A stretch of 64,000 nt of DNA, from contig CAWBTE010000006.1 of assembly GCA_963791615.1 (NCBI GenBank), forward strand, positions 434,001 through 498,000, written 5' to 3'. This stretch comes from CAILZL01 sp963791615 (GTDB lineage Bacteria > Pseudomonadota > Gammaproteobacteria > Steroidobacterales > Steroidobacteraceae). The position numbers and the translations under genes are program-made. Of the stretch, positions 17,560 through 26,940 are shown one piece after another. The first letter of the stretch is position 1. Every line of letters begins with the position of its first letter. The notes under the pieces are model-generated. The model was not told the origin of the DNA. It saw nothing but the letters and a program-made list of their open reading frames with translations, and did not search any database.

Positions 17560-20514
17560 CTACATTCTGTAGCGCACGCCAAGGCTGTAATAACGGCCGA
17601 CCGGATCATCACCCAGCGCCAGACCACCGAACAGACCAGGCTCCTGCGCCGCGCCGCTGAAGGCCACTGGATGGGGTAGCTGGTTGAACACGTTCTGGAC
17701 GTTGAAGTACACGCTGCCCTGGCCACCGAACTTCGGTTCGAACTGGTACGACAAATTCAGGTTGGACCAGGCAGTTGCCCGCGAGTAAGGAATCGGGGCT
17801 TGCACCCGCACCGCCGAGTCGACGTTGTGGTCCAGACCAGAGCGCCAACGGGTCAGCCAGTCAACCGTAAGTCGATCAGTAAGCGCATAGCGCAGGAATG
17901 CTGATATACGCACCTTGCCACCCACCGGTCCCGCGCCGGTGCCATTGATGGTTCCCGCTGCATCGGTGTCATTCGACAAAGGTAGCTTGTAGATGACGTG
18001 TGGCTGGTAGGCAACGAGACCGCGCAGCGACAAGGCACGGCCCAGCACTTCCATACGGTAGTTCAACTCCAGATCCACGCCGTAGGTACGTTGTAGGCCG
18101 AAATTGGCTGGCGCCGTGATCATCTTGGTAATGAGCCCGGTGGTCGATGAACGCTCAATCAAATCACAAAAGCCCGACGCGCCAGGGTTGTCGAAACAGG
18201 TTCTCTGGAACACCTGGTTTTGGCCTGAGGCATTGGCGATGTACCCGTTGACCTGCACGTCATAGCCGTCGATGGCAAAGCTGAAGTTCGGTGTGGGTCG
18301 CACAACAATCCCGGCCGTGGTTGTATAGGCGACTTCCGGATCCAGCTTCGGGTTGCCGGAGGTTTGCGTAAACGATCCTGGCGGCACCAGACCGGTTATG
18401 ACATCCACAAAGCCATTGTTGATGGCGAGGTTCCCCGGGCGGTAAAGTTCGTCCAGGTTTGGCGCGCGGAAATCGCGTGAACGCGAAGCGCGCAGCGTGA
18501 CCTGATCATTGAAGTCCCAAGTGAGACCCGCCTTCCAGGTCAAGGCTTCGAATGTCCGGGTAATGGCCGGGGCGGTTACGATGGTATTACCTACGATTTT
18601 GTAACGCGTGCCGCGAACCGCGACGTTCATATCCATCGCCTGCACCCAGGGCTTGTCTCTCAGCACCGGCAGATTGGCTTCCAACGCCGCTTCGCTGATG
18701 ACTTCCTCTACCGGCGGACGTTCGGCTTGCGTGCCGAACAGCCATTGAGCCGTAGTTCCCGTCGCACAGTTGTTGAAACGCAGACCCGTGCAGATCAGGG
18801 GAGCATCCGTCACGGGAAGCGCACTACTGGTCAGCTCATACTGCAGCTTGCGCACGCCACCCGACAGGGCCATATCCACCGGGCCGGCCCAATTGTTGAA
18901 CGGTGCGCCGGTAATGCTGGCGGTCACCTCGTCGGAGCGGTTCTGGGTATGGTAGTTAATCGGGCGAACAAAATAATCGACCGCAGCCTGGCTCTCAGAC
19001 GTCGGCCCGAACAAGTTGACGGGCACACATCCCGGATACAGCCCCGGATTGGTCAGGGCGACATTGCAGACAATCGAACCGACTGGCAGACCGGAGGTAC
19101 CGACATTGGCGGCAGTGACCGTCACCGCATCGCTGGCCGCAAATAATCGACCATGGTCAATACCGGCGTTCTGGCGAGCGTCCTGCTGGGCATCGCCATA
19201 GATATACGACACGTCCCAATTGTAATCGCCCAACGAGCCTTCCAAGCCGGTGTTGATGTACAGGAACTTCACCCGCAGATCGCCGTTCTGCGTCGGCACC
19301 GGGCTGGCGCCGCCGGGATTATTGCCGCCCCACAATTTGGCGAAAGTGAAAGTGGTGTTGCGCGGCATGGCCGCATAAGCATTCGTCTGCTGCAGATAGG
19401 CGTTGTCGGTGCTGAGGTTGAGCACTACACGGCTGTCGCCGTTATTGCTGAACTGGTGTGTCCTGGTGCCCGAGGTCGACAAATACAAATGGGTGCTGTC
19501 GGTCAGATCGAAATCAAAGCGGCCATATAGCTGTGTGTATCCCAGCGCCGCCTTCAGCGAGGAACCGGTGTTGTAGGCGCCATCGCCACCCAACTGAATG
19601 AGTGAATTGTTAACGAGGTTGGATGCACCAGGGGTGAACGACGTAGCCACGTTGTTACTTGAAAAATGATAGTTGTTGAAGCTACCGCCACCCGCACGAA
19701 TCTTGCCACCAAAGGCAAAGTTACTGATGGTTGCGTTGGCCGCCAGATAGAACGGCACCGGGCAGACCACGCCTGCGGCGGGCGTAGCCGTACAGCTTCC
19801 CTGCGTGGTCCAGCGCGGCTTGAAACCGTCGCGGTCGGTGCGGCGCAGAACACCCTTGTCATCGGCGGTCTGGATGCTGCCCATGAAGTGGCCGCGGCCG
19901 CCAAACAGGTCAGTGCCAAAGGCCACACCCGCGTCGTAGGCTTCGCTGTCGCCCTGCTCGGAAACACCCACGCGGCCCTGCACCTTGATGCCGTTGAAGC
20001 TACGGTCAGTGATGAAGTTGATCACGCCGCCAATGGCGTCTGAACCGTACACGGCCGAGGCTCCGCCGGTCACAACCTCCACGCGCTGCAACAACATCTG
20101 CGGAATGAGGTTCGCGTCGATCACAAAGTCCTGCTGCGTCGGCGGCATGCGATGCCCGTCATACAACACCAGCGTACGCAGCGTACCCAGACCGCGCAGA
20201 TTCGGCGCGTTGACATTATTATTGTTGGCGCCCGTGCCACCCGGATTGGCAGCAGCTGTACCACGCGAGCCGCCCAGCTGCGGCATATCAAGCAAGCCTT
20301 CGTAAACGGAGGTGGGACGGGTGGCCTGCATATCTTCCACCGTCACCACAGTGACCGGCGTCGGGCTGTCATTACCATCCTTGATCACGCGTGAGCCGGT
20401 GACGACCACTTCTTCCAGTATCTCTCTCGGCGTCGTCTGTGCATTTGCTGTCCAGGAGCACGCCAGTGCGCTGGCGCCAGCAAGCAATGCCACGCCAATA
20501 TTGGGCTTTACCAT
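17560..20514 (-). CDS. TonB-dependent outer-membrane receptor 1
   Basis: 984 residues from the ATG at 20514, which directly begins a signal peptide (MVKPNIGVALLAGASALACS); the longer in-frame start lacks one. A TonB-box/plug start is visible (EEVVVTGSRVIKDGNDSPTP), then a plug with VLYDGHRMPPTQQD and VEVVTGGASAVYGSDAIGGV. The beta-barrel has LRASRSRDFRAPNLDELYRP and ends DDPVGRYYSLGVRYRM. These receptors import large scarce substrates using the proton-motive force through TonB-ExbBD. It leads the DUF6152/unknown/carboxylesterase operon. The insert-rich barrel and lack of an N-terminal STN domain suggest no surface signalling. Substrate unknown. Confidence 0.93.
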   Translation of the reverse strand: MVKPNIGVALLAGASALACSWTANAQTTPREILEEVVVTGSRVIKDGNDSPTPVTVVTVEDMQATRPTSVYEGLLDMPQLGGSRGTAAANPGGTGANNNNVNAPNLRGLGTLRTLVLYDGHRMPPTQQDFVIDANLIPQMLLQRVEVVTGGASAVYGSDAIGGVINFITDRSFNGIKVQGRVGVSEQGDSEAYDAGVAFGTDLFGGRGHFMGSIQTADDKGVLRRTDRDGFKPRWTTQGSCTATPAAGVVCPVPFYLAANATISNFAFGGKIRAGGGSFNNYHFSSNNVATSFTPGASNLVNNSLIQLGGDGAYNTGSSLKAALGYTQLYGRFDFDLTDSTHLYLSTSGTRTHQFSNNGDSRVVLNLSTDNAYLQQTNAYAAMPRNTTFTFAKLWGGNNPGGASPVPTQNGDLRVKFLYINTGLEGSLGDYNWDVSYIYGDAQQDARQNAGIDHGRLFAASDAVTVTAANVGTSGLPVGSIVCNVALTNPGLYPGCVPVNLFGPTSESQAAVDYFVRPINYHTQNRSDEVTASITGAPFNNWAGPVDMALSGGVRKLQYELTSSALPVTDAPLICTGLRFNNCATGTTAQWLFGTQAERPPVEEVISEAALEANLPVLRDKPWVQAMDMNVAVRGTRYKIVGNTIVTAPAITRTFEALTWKAGLTWDFNDQVTLRASRSRDFRAPNLDELYRPGNLAINNGFVDVITGLVPPGSFTQTSGNPKLDPEVAYTTTAGIVVRPTPNFSFAIDGYDVQVNGYIANASGQNQVFQRTCFDNPGASGFCDLIERSSTTGLITKMITAPANFGLQRTYGVDLELNYRMEVLGRALSLRGLVAYQPHVIYKLPLSNDTDAAGTINGTGAGPVGGKVRISAFLRYALTDRLTVDWLTRWRSGLDHNVDSAVRVQAPIPYSRATAWSNLNLSYQFEPKFGGQGSVYFNVQNVFNQLPHPVAFSGAAQEPGLFGGLALGDDPVGRYYSLGVRYRM

Positions 20515-20757
20515 GATTATCTTCCCCACTATCGTATCGTTTAAAGTAAGAATCGATTCGTCACAGTCACGATAAATCGACCGGTAACATACCGTAATCA
20601 CAGCATAAGCCTTACTGGCTATACACTGGTGAGCCCTCCCAATAAGTTTTAGACCTCAAGTTATAAGTTCTCCCTGCTCCAAAGATGCTGCACACGGAGC
20701 CATGTCGCGCGATACCTCTGTGCAGTCGCAGACTGCGATCCTAATCAGCCTGCGGTT
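20515..20757. promoter_or_regulatory. Upstream region of receptor 1 with a conserved element at 20638-20675
   Basis: The 5' leader of the minus-strand receptor gene. CCCAATAAGTTTTAG (20638-20652), ten bases, then ATAAG matches upstream regions at 31454-31492 (15-base block identical except one base, same spacing) and, less closely, 26111-26147. It is about 125 bases from the receptor start. Probable operator or promoter element shared by the paralogous loci. Confidence 0.5.
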
Positions 20758-20887
20758 GCTATTAACCCGGCGGACAAATAGATCGTTCGCCCTGAGCCCG
20801 TCGAAGGGTTCTTATCGCTGGAACAGAGTGGTTCGACAGGATCACCACGAACGGAAAACAGCGCTATTTGTCCGCCGGGTTAATAGC
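20758..20887. mobile_element. MITE-like element, 130 bp, copy 1
   Basis: Perfect 24-base terminal inverted repeats containing TTAACCCGGCGGACAAATAG (20758-20781 and 20864-20887). The interior holds the common repeat stretch GTTCGCCCTGAGCCCGTCG and has no coding capacity. The termini match those of the elements at 47109-47259 and 55979-56129, although the interior differs. It sits just downstream of the minus-strand gene ending at 20893. Confidence 0.8.
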
Positions 20888-20892
20888 CCAGA

Positions 20893-21460
20893 TCACTTTA
20901 TGGCACCGTCCACCACTGGCACCAATGCTGCGATCTGCATGGTTCGATTGGCCAGCACCTCTTGACCGGGAAAGCAGTGCAGATCGTCCTTTACGATCTT
21001 CAGCTGCAACGCTGGCAGCAATTGATCGCGTACCTGCTCCAGAAGCTCACAATCGCCCATGCCGATCTGGCGACCAACTATGAATCGCCAACGTCACCGT
21101 TTTCCGTTGTGCCGGAAACGCCGGATTGTCGGTTGTAACCGTGCTGCCCGCATCGGCAGGCATACTGAGATGTATACGCGCGGTAATCGTGCGACTGATT
21201 TCCGCCGGACTGCATCCGGTAGCGCTCACGCGCACGTCAGACCTGGCGCCGAGATCGCGCAGCAGTTGCTCCAATCGATCCTCGATGCTGGTGCAACTGT
21301 AGTAGGTGCGAAACCCCATGAACTGGAAATCCAGTTTATGTGGCTGCCATTGCGCCTGCACATTCTCCGTTCGCATGGTCGGGCCCTGAGCCGATGCGAT
21401 ACCGGTCTGCATCAGGCAACTGGCTGCAAGCAAAGACAGGAACAGTTTTGAGAAATTCAT
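20893..21460 (-). CDS. Secreted protein of unknown function, one frameshift
   Basis: It starts at the ATG at 21460 (signal peptide MNFSKLFLSLLAASCLMQTG). Frame one gives HKLDFQFMGFRTYYSCTSIE and LEQLLRDLGARSDVRVSATG, with CSPAEISRTITARIHL following, up to about 21085. A second frame then continues as coding-like sequence, GRQIGMGDCELLEQVRDQLL then PGQEVLANRTMQIAAL, with a TGA at 20893-20895. The acid/Leu-rich composition and paired Cys suggest one secreted protein of about 185 residues interrupted by a small indel. No family recognised. Both flanks are non-coding; its stop lies beside a MITE. Confidence 0.6.
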
Positions 21461-21747
21461 GACACACCTCCGAAGCTCCAGGAGCGTTGGCCCAATAGTG
21501 CGCTTCCTTGGCGAAGATTCAAGCGGCATGTTGGCGACAACCACAAGCGACGGTTAGCAAAACATCAACGGTCACAGTTGACTCAAGGCGGCCCAGACGG
21601 TTGTGGCTATGCCTTCCATGGCAGCAATCAGGCGAGCAACCGTACCTCGACATCTATTACGGTTCGAGTAGATGCCGGTTTGAAATTAGCCTGCTTATAC
21701 CCGGCAGTTTGGCATTTGATCACACGGAAGCGCCAATATTTTACGCT

Positions 21748-22638
21748 TCAATCTTTCAAATGGGCGTTGAAAAATGCAATGGTGCGATCCCATGCCAACC
21801 TGGCAGCCGCCACGTCGTAGCGCGGCGTGGTGTCGTTGTTGAAACCGTGCTCAGTGCCCGGATAGATGTGCATCTCGTATTTCAGACCAGCTGCCTTGAG
21901 CGCCGCTTCGTACGCGGGCCAGCGCGCATTGGGACGCTCATCGTTCTCTGCATAATGAATCAACAATGCAGCCTTGATGTTCGGCACTTCTTCCGACGCA
22001 GGCGCAGCGCCATAGAACGGCACGGCTGCATTCAGGTCAGGCAGACGTGTTGCAAGGAAGTTGACGATGCCGCCGCCGAAGCAGAAGCCGACGGCGCCAT
22101 ACTTGCCATTAAGCTCTGGCAATGCCTTCAGGTAACCCGCAGCCGCCAGAAAATCCTGGCGCACCTTGACCGGATCGAGCGACTTGAACAGCTCGCGCGC
22201 CGGGTCTTCTTCGCCCGGATAACCACCCACTGTCGATAACGCATCGGGCGCGAAGGCCATGAAGCCATCCAGCGCCAGGCGCCGCGCAATGTCTTCAATG
22301 TGCGGATTCAGGCCGCGATTCTCATGAATCACCAGCACACCCGGCAGCTGGCCCTGTATGTTGGCTGGCTTGACCAGATAGCCGCGCACCCAGCCATGAC
22401 CGTTGGGTGAATCCACTTGCACAAAGCGGGTCTGGATGCGCGGGTCATCCGGTTGCACCCGACGGTTCTCCGCGAACTTGGGGCTCAGTGCTTCCAGCAG
22501 GCTTTCGCCCGTCTCGCCAGCCTTGGCGTATTGCGCAACGCCGGCCACGAACTCGCTGCGGTTGATGCGAGCGTGCACATAGTGATCGAACAGCTTGAGT
22601 ACTTCGGGATGAAAGTCGGCGGCAGTGAGACGAGTCAT
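21748..22638 (-). CDS. Dienelactone hydrolase family protein
   Basis: 296 residues, no signal peptide, so cytoplasmic. DLH fold: GYLVKPANIQGQLPGVLVIH, ENRGLNPHIEDIARRLALDG, and nucleophile elbow GAVGFCFGGGIVNFLATRLP with Cys as nucleophile. The Asp is in IHYAENDERPNARW and the His in YPGTEHGFNND, so the Cys/Asp/His triad is complete. Classical members open dienelactones in chlorocatechol catabolism; many relatives have other ester or lactone substrates. An extra N-terminal helical segment of about 60 residues (LTAADFHPEVLKLFDHYVHA) is typical of the YghX-like branch. Isolated on the minus strand with its own upstream region. Confidence 0.9.
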   Translation of the reverse strand: MTRLTAADFHPEVLKLFDHYVHARINRSEFVAGVAQYAKAGETGESLLEALSPKFAENRRVQPDDPRIQTRFVQVDSPNGHGWVRGYLVKPANIQGQLPGVLVIHENRGLNPHIEDIARRLALDGFMAFAPDALSTVGGYPGEEDPARELFKSLDPVKVRQDFLAAAGYLKALPELNGKYGAVGFCFGGGIVNFLATRLPDLNAAVPFYGAAPASEEVPNIKAALLIHYAENDERPNARWPAYEAALKAAGLKYEMHIYPGTEHGFNNDTTPRYDVAAARLAWDRTIAFFNAHLKD

Positions 22639-22778
22639 GATGGCTCCGCTATGGACATTGGGAATGAGCCGCGCCGCTGGTTGACGGGCAACAGCGCAGA
22701 TCGCGCAGAATATCCGCTCACAGAGTATCGATCCAGAGACGCACGACTATGCGTCTGCAGCCAACTCGGTGATAGCCA

Positions 22779-22812
22779 GGCGAGCACTAACGGGTTGCAG
22801 TCAGTGCTCGCC
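22779..22812 (-). terminator. Hairpin after the MBL hydrolase gene
   Basis: GGCGAGCACT (22779-22788) pairs with AGTGCTCGCC (22803-22812), ten bases beyond the stop of the minus-strand MBL gene. There is no clear U-tract, so this is a putative terminator or stabiliser. Confidence 0.4.
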
Positions 22813-22821
22813 GTGGTTTGA

Positions 22822-23773
22822 TCAGCGCGCGGCTTTCAGTTCCGCATACATCTGGCGCACGAAGCGCTCGGCGTTGGCGGCGGGCGCCTGCACGCGCGCG
22901 TCATAGTCCGCCGTGACCTTGGCGGCGACCACTTCGTCCTCGCTCTTGCCCTGCGCGATCAACGTATTGATGCGATCGCGCATCACCAGCACCACATCGC
23001 GATGCGCCGTCACCGCAGTCCTGTCCACCGTCGGGCCATGACCTGGAATGACTTTGGTGTTCGGGCCGGCACGGCCGATCACCGCGCCCAGTCCGTCCAG
23101 CAGTCCCGGCAGCGTGCCGCCATTGTTGCGATCGATGTTGGGGTATTGAGTCGAGCGATAGAAATCGCCGGTCATGATGATGTCGAGACCGGGAAAGTAA
23201 ACCATGGTGTCGCCGTCAGTATGCGCACGCGGCACGGCAATCAACTGCACCTCCTCACCATTCATGTTCATGGTCATGCGGTTGCCATAGGTGAGCTTCG
23301 GCAGTCCCTCGGTCGCCATCGGCACCCCCGGCTGTCCGTTGGCCTGCGGGTTCGGATGCGCCAGACGATAGCGCAGCTCCTCACGCGCGATGATCGTCGC
23401 GCCCATCTTGCCGAAGTTGGCGTTGCCACCGGTGTGGTCGCCATGCAAGTGCGTGTTGACGACATAGCGGATAGGTTGCGGCGTCAGCTGCTTGATCGCT
23501 GCCGCAGATCTTGTCGCTGAGCGGCGCAAACTGAGTGTCCACCATGAACACGCCGTCCGGACCCAGCAGCACACCGATGGTGCCGCCCTGCCCTTCGAGC
23601 GTGTAGAACTTGTCGGTGACCTTGTTGGCCTTGATCTCGACCTTGCTGAAGTCCTGGGTCATCTGTGCATGCGCGGATGAAGCCGCAAGCACAACCCCTG
23701 CAGCCAGGAGCAGATAACGAACCAGAATGGCCACGCCCATGGTTTCACGAGCCGAATTTTTCAGTATGTTCAT
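22822..23773 (-). CDS. Secreted MBL-fold metallo-hydrolase, one frameshift
   Basis: A periplasmic metallo-beta-lactamase-fold hydrolase. The signal peptide follows the ATG at 23773 (MNILKNSARETMGVAILVRY, then LLLAAGVVLAASSAHA). The mature part has KVTDKFYTLEGQGGTIGVLL and GPDGVFMVDTQFAPLSDKI, then the frame breaks near 23504-23509. The second frame has IRYVVNTHLHGDHTGGNANF (the HxHxDH zinc motif), MTMNMNGEEVQLIAVPRAHT, MVYFPGLDIIMTGDFYRS and TKVIPGHGPTVDR. Adding one C and one G back (restoring CCTGG) joins the frames. It follows the hydrolase/MBL fusion gene by 37 bases, so the two metallo-hydrolases are probably co-expressed. Substrate unknown. Confidence 0.82.
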
Positions 23774-23810
23774 GAAGATGTTCTCCGGTAGTTGACTGGA
23801 ATAAATATGC

Positions 23811-26001
23811 TCAGCGCATGTCGCGGATGCGTACTTCCGTGCCTGACAAGGCTTGCAGTAGCCGCACCGCTTCCCAAGGTCCGACATCACCATAGTGATG
23901 CGGATACAAGACCCGCGGCTTCATGGCCTTGACGGTATCGACCATGATCGCAGCGGTTCTGTCGGGCGGCAGATTCATCGGCAGGAACGCAATGTCGATA
24001 TTGCGTAATGCATTGAGCTCCGGAACCACTCCACCGTCACCGCCGATGACAACCCGTTTGTCGCCGAAGGTGATCAGATAGCTGTTGCCTTCGCCCGGAG
24101 CGTGCTGCAGCCTGCCGCTCGAACCCACATGATTGAGGTTGTAGGATGGAATCGCCTCCACCTTGACGCCCGCATAGATGCCGCTCTCGCCATTCTGCAA
24201 CACGGTTGCGTTCGGCAGCGCCGGCGCCGTGCTGCGACTGACAACCACCTGTGTGCCCGACTTGCTCAGTAACCGGATGGCGTCCTTGTCCAGGTGATCC
24301 GCATGTTCATGGGTAACCAGGATCAAGTCCGCCTTGGGTTGATCGGAGAGATCGCCGGTAAAGACGGTAACCGGATCAACATGAATCACTTTGCCGCCGT
24401 ACCTGAACATCAGGGCGGCATGACCCAGCGTGGTTATTTCCAGTTGGCCATCGCGCGTGGCCAGCTTGTCCACCACGCGCTGTCGCTCCAGTGTTGGCAT
24501 GGTGATCAGACCTGCCTTCATGCGTTCGGCATAGGCCGCAGGCACCCAGCGCTGCTGCACATCGCGATCCACCGCAGCACGGAACTTGACGCTGGTAGTT
24601 CTCGTAGCTGCCATAAATGGCCTGCAGCCGCTCCCAGCCAAAGGCCTGCTTCTGCTGCGTACTGCCACAAGCGCCGCGTTGGTTGTAGGCAGCGGTGGGC
24701 ACTTCGACATAGGCGTTGCGTATGCCGCCCAGTCCATTGCCATATTGATCGCTCACCACTGCCGGAGTTTTTGTTTCGGCGCCGGTAATCTGAATGCGCT
24801 GCGCACGCGGTGGCGTCGTGCCCTTACGCACCCACTCGTCCAGATTTTGCATCGCACCTGCCACGTAGTAGTGAATGGGGAAGTCACTGGCTTCCTGACG
24901 CGGCAGGCAGTATTGCTGCTCGGGCCACTGCGGGTTGATGCCCACTGCCGACATGATGGCCGGTTTTGGCAGCCACGGCATCACTGCATTGTCCACGTGA
25001 CTGGAACCCGGGATCTCGTAACGACGATAGCGATCGCCGGGTGCGTCACTGTCCTCACGCAACGAACCGAAATTGTTTGGAATGGTGTTTTCGGTCACCA
25101 CGAAAACCATCGGTGCGCCGAGATTGCGCACCACGCGGCGCGCATCGTTCTGCGTCGGACGTTCATCGCATTGATGCGTACGCATCGGCACACCACTGTC
25201 CTTGAGCAGATAACCATCCCACACCGATTTGCCGTTTGCCAGCTTCGCGTGTTTGCTGAAGGCATTGATATAGGTTGGCGTATCGCCATTGTTCTGCCCG
25301 AACAGATACACCTGCTGGATATTTAATGAGGCCAGCGGCCTGCCCGGCACGGTGCTCTTCAATAGCGCACCCGCCTGACTCAGCATGTCCCAGCGCAAGC
25401 CATCTTCCGTTTCCGCGGAGTAGTCCTTGCCAGCCACCGCGCAACCCTGTGGCAACGGTGCGGGATTGGCCATCGACAGCGATGCATAACGCTGCGCATC
25501 AAATTTTTTCAGCGTCTTGAGCGAATCGCCGGCCGCACTGATGCCGATGTAGGCGTCGCCACGATCCATCATGTAGTAATTGGCATAGCCCCAGGCCAGC
25601 GACATGTCGGTCATGGACACGGGATTCAGGAATTCCACCCACACTGTGCCGCTGAAACGTTTTGGATCGCCGGGCCTGCGGACCAGCATGCGTGTGTTGT
25701 ACGGTGCGTTGGCCGTGCGCACAGATACTTCACCATTTTTTAACCAATCGTAAACATTGGCTTTACCGCTGAAAAAATACTCTTCCTCAACGTAGCCCAA
25801 CGCCGGCAGGTTCAGCGGCGCACGGGCATCAAAGGCTGCCTGGTAGATGCGTGAGTCCTGCGTCACCTCAACCGGGCCGCTGACAGCAGGCACAGGCGCG
25901 CTGCCGGGCGGGGTTGTTTGCGCCACGGCGACTGTCGCCGCGCAAAATACCAGCACTGCAGCAAATGAACGCAAGCGCGGCGCTTCAGGTGTTGTTCTCA
26001 T
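23811..26001 (-). CDS. Secreted alpha/beta-hydrolase-domain protein fused to a UlaG-like MBL domain, one frameshift
   Basis: Signal peptide (MRTTPEAPRLRSFAAVLVFC) and then an alpha/beta-hydrolase domain of the large secreted type: VEEEYFFSGKANVYDWLKNG, GTVWVEFLNPVSMTDMSLAW and SSHVDNAVMPWLPKPAIM. The nucleophile region reads VYLFGQNNGDTPTYINAF, where relatives normally have GxSxS, so the Ser seems missing. After YGSYENYQ the frame slips at about 24588-24594. The next frame runs without a stop through FRAAVDRDVQQRWVPAAYAE into an MBL domain: ITTLGHAALMFRYGGKVIHV, LVTHEHADHLDKDAI, GEGNSYLITFGDKRVVIGGD. The MBL part has no signal peptide of its own, which supports a true fusion. Function unknown. 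Confidence 0.75.
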
Positions 26002-26310
26002 GATTCATAACCCAGCATATGGTGTTTCAGATTCGCCCTGTACCGGTCACATGCGACATCAAAAGATGCTATGTGATTTTGCAATATGCGCTACGGAAAG
26101 AAGGCTGGAAACATTAGTTTTAAGTGTCCATGTATAAGGTTTCCCTTAAAGCCGCATACATTCGTCGATTCAGCCGGTCGAAGCGGTTGATTCATCACTG
26201 GCCCACTGCCATCCTTCCAGGTACACATTTGCTGCTCCCGCCGAAGGGGAAACGAAGGTAACGCCGCATGGCGCACCGCGGCTAATGAAACAATGAACAG
26301 GAGCGGGATC
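26002..26310. promoter_or_regulatory. Divergent intergenic region before the cupin gene, with conserved element 26111-26147
   Basis: A 309-base non-coding stretch between the divergent fusion-hydrolase and cupin genes. From about 26111 to the cupin start it aligns with the region before the miniature cupin gene (31455-31644): ATTAGTTTTAAG, ten bases, ATAAG, then CATACATTCG and GCGGTTGATTCA. AGGAGCGGGATC gives the cupin ribosome-binding site. Confidence 0.5.
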
Positions 26311-26859
26311 ATGAAAAAACTTTGCTTTGCATTCAGTTTGCTGTCGCTGACAGCCGCTGCACAACAGTCACCTATGCCGGCGATGCCAGCTGCACCCGCT
26401 GCTGCGGAGCCACGCACCTACATTTCAGCAACCGAGATCGCCGAGCGCATGGCCAAAGCGGACGCGGCAGCCAAGGCCGGCACGCAGTATAACGGTGGCC
26501 CCCTGCTGCTGCAGGGTCCGTTCCGGGCCAACATGGAATGGCGCAATGCTGCGGCGACCGCCGTCAACCTGCATGACAACGATGCCGAGCTGTTCGTGGT
26601 TGTCGAGGGCGCCGGCACCATGACCTTGGGCGGCACACTGGTCGATCCAAAACGCAACGGCGCCAACCTGCAGGCAGCCACCGCCCAGGGCGGCGTGCCC
26701 TACAAGCTGGTCAAGGGCGACATGCTCATGGTGCCGGAGAACACCGCGCACTCGGTCACCCAGGTTGAAGGCACGCTGGTGCTGATGTCGCTGCACCTGC
26801 CGCGTCCGGCGCCTGCGCCGACTCCCATGGCTGCACCGGCAGCCGCACCCGCTCGCTGA
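26311..26859 (+). CDS. Secreted cupin-domain protein (full length)
   Basis: 182 residues. The ATG at 26311 is chosen because AGGAG lies eight bases upstream and a signal peptide (MKKLCFAFSLLSLTAAAQQ) follows. A Pro/Ala linker precedes YISATEIAERMAKADAAAKA. Cupin motif 1 is VNLHDNDAELFVVVEGAGTM and motif 2 is LVKGDMLMVPENTAHSVTQV. The tail is Pro/Ala-rich. Cupins are small beta-barrels, often metal-dependent isomerases, dioxygenases or sugar binders; being exported, this one acts in the periplasm. A shortened paralogue lies at 31645-31857. A hairpin follows both copies. Confidence 0.85.
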   Translation: MKKLCFAFSLLSLTAAAQQSPMPAMPAAPAAAEPRTYISATEIAERMAKADAAAKAGTQYNGGPLLLQGPFRANMEWRNAAATAVNLHDNDAELFVVVEGAGTMTLGGTLVDPKRNGANLQAATAQGGVPYKLVKGDMLMVPENTAHSVTQVEGTLVLMSLHLPRPAPAPTPMAAPAAAPAR

Positions 26860-26895
26860 ACTCAGCTCAGCCCATCTTCGTCGTTCTGACGATCT

Positions 26896-26920
26896 GCGGC
26901 CCGGATTCACTCCGGGTCGC
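26896..26920 (+). terminator. GC-rich hairpin after the cupin gene
   Basis: GCGGCCCGGA and TCCGGGTCGC pair around a TTCAC loop, 37 bases after the cupin stop. A near-identical hairpin follows the miniature cupin gene at 31892-31924, so the structure was copied with the gene. No U-tract. Confidence 0.5.
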
Positions 26921-26940
26921 GGCGGGCGCTACGAGTTTTC

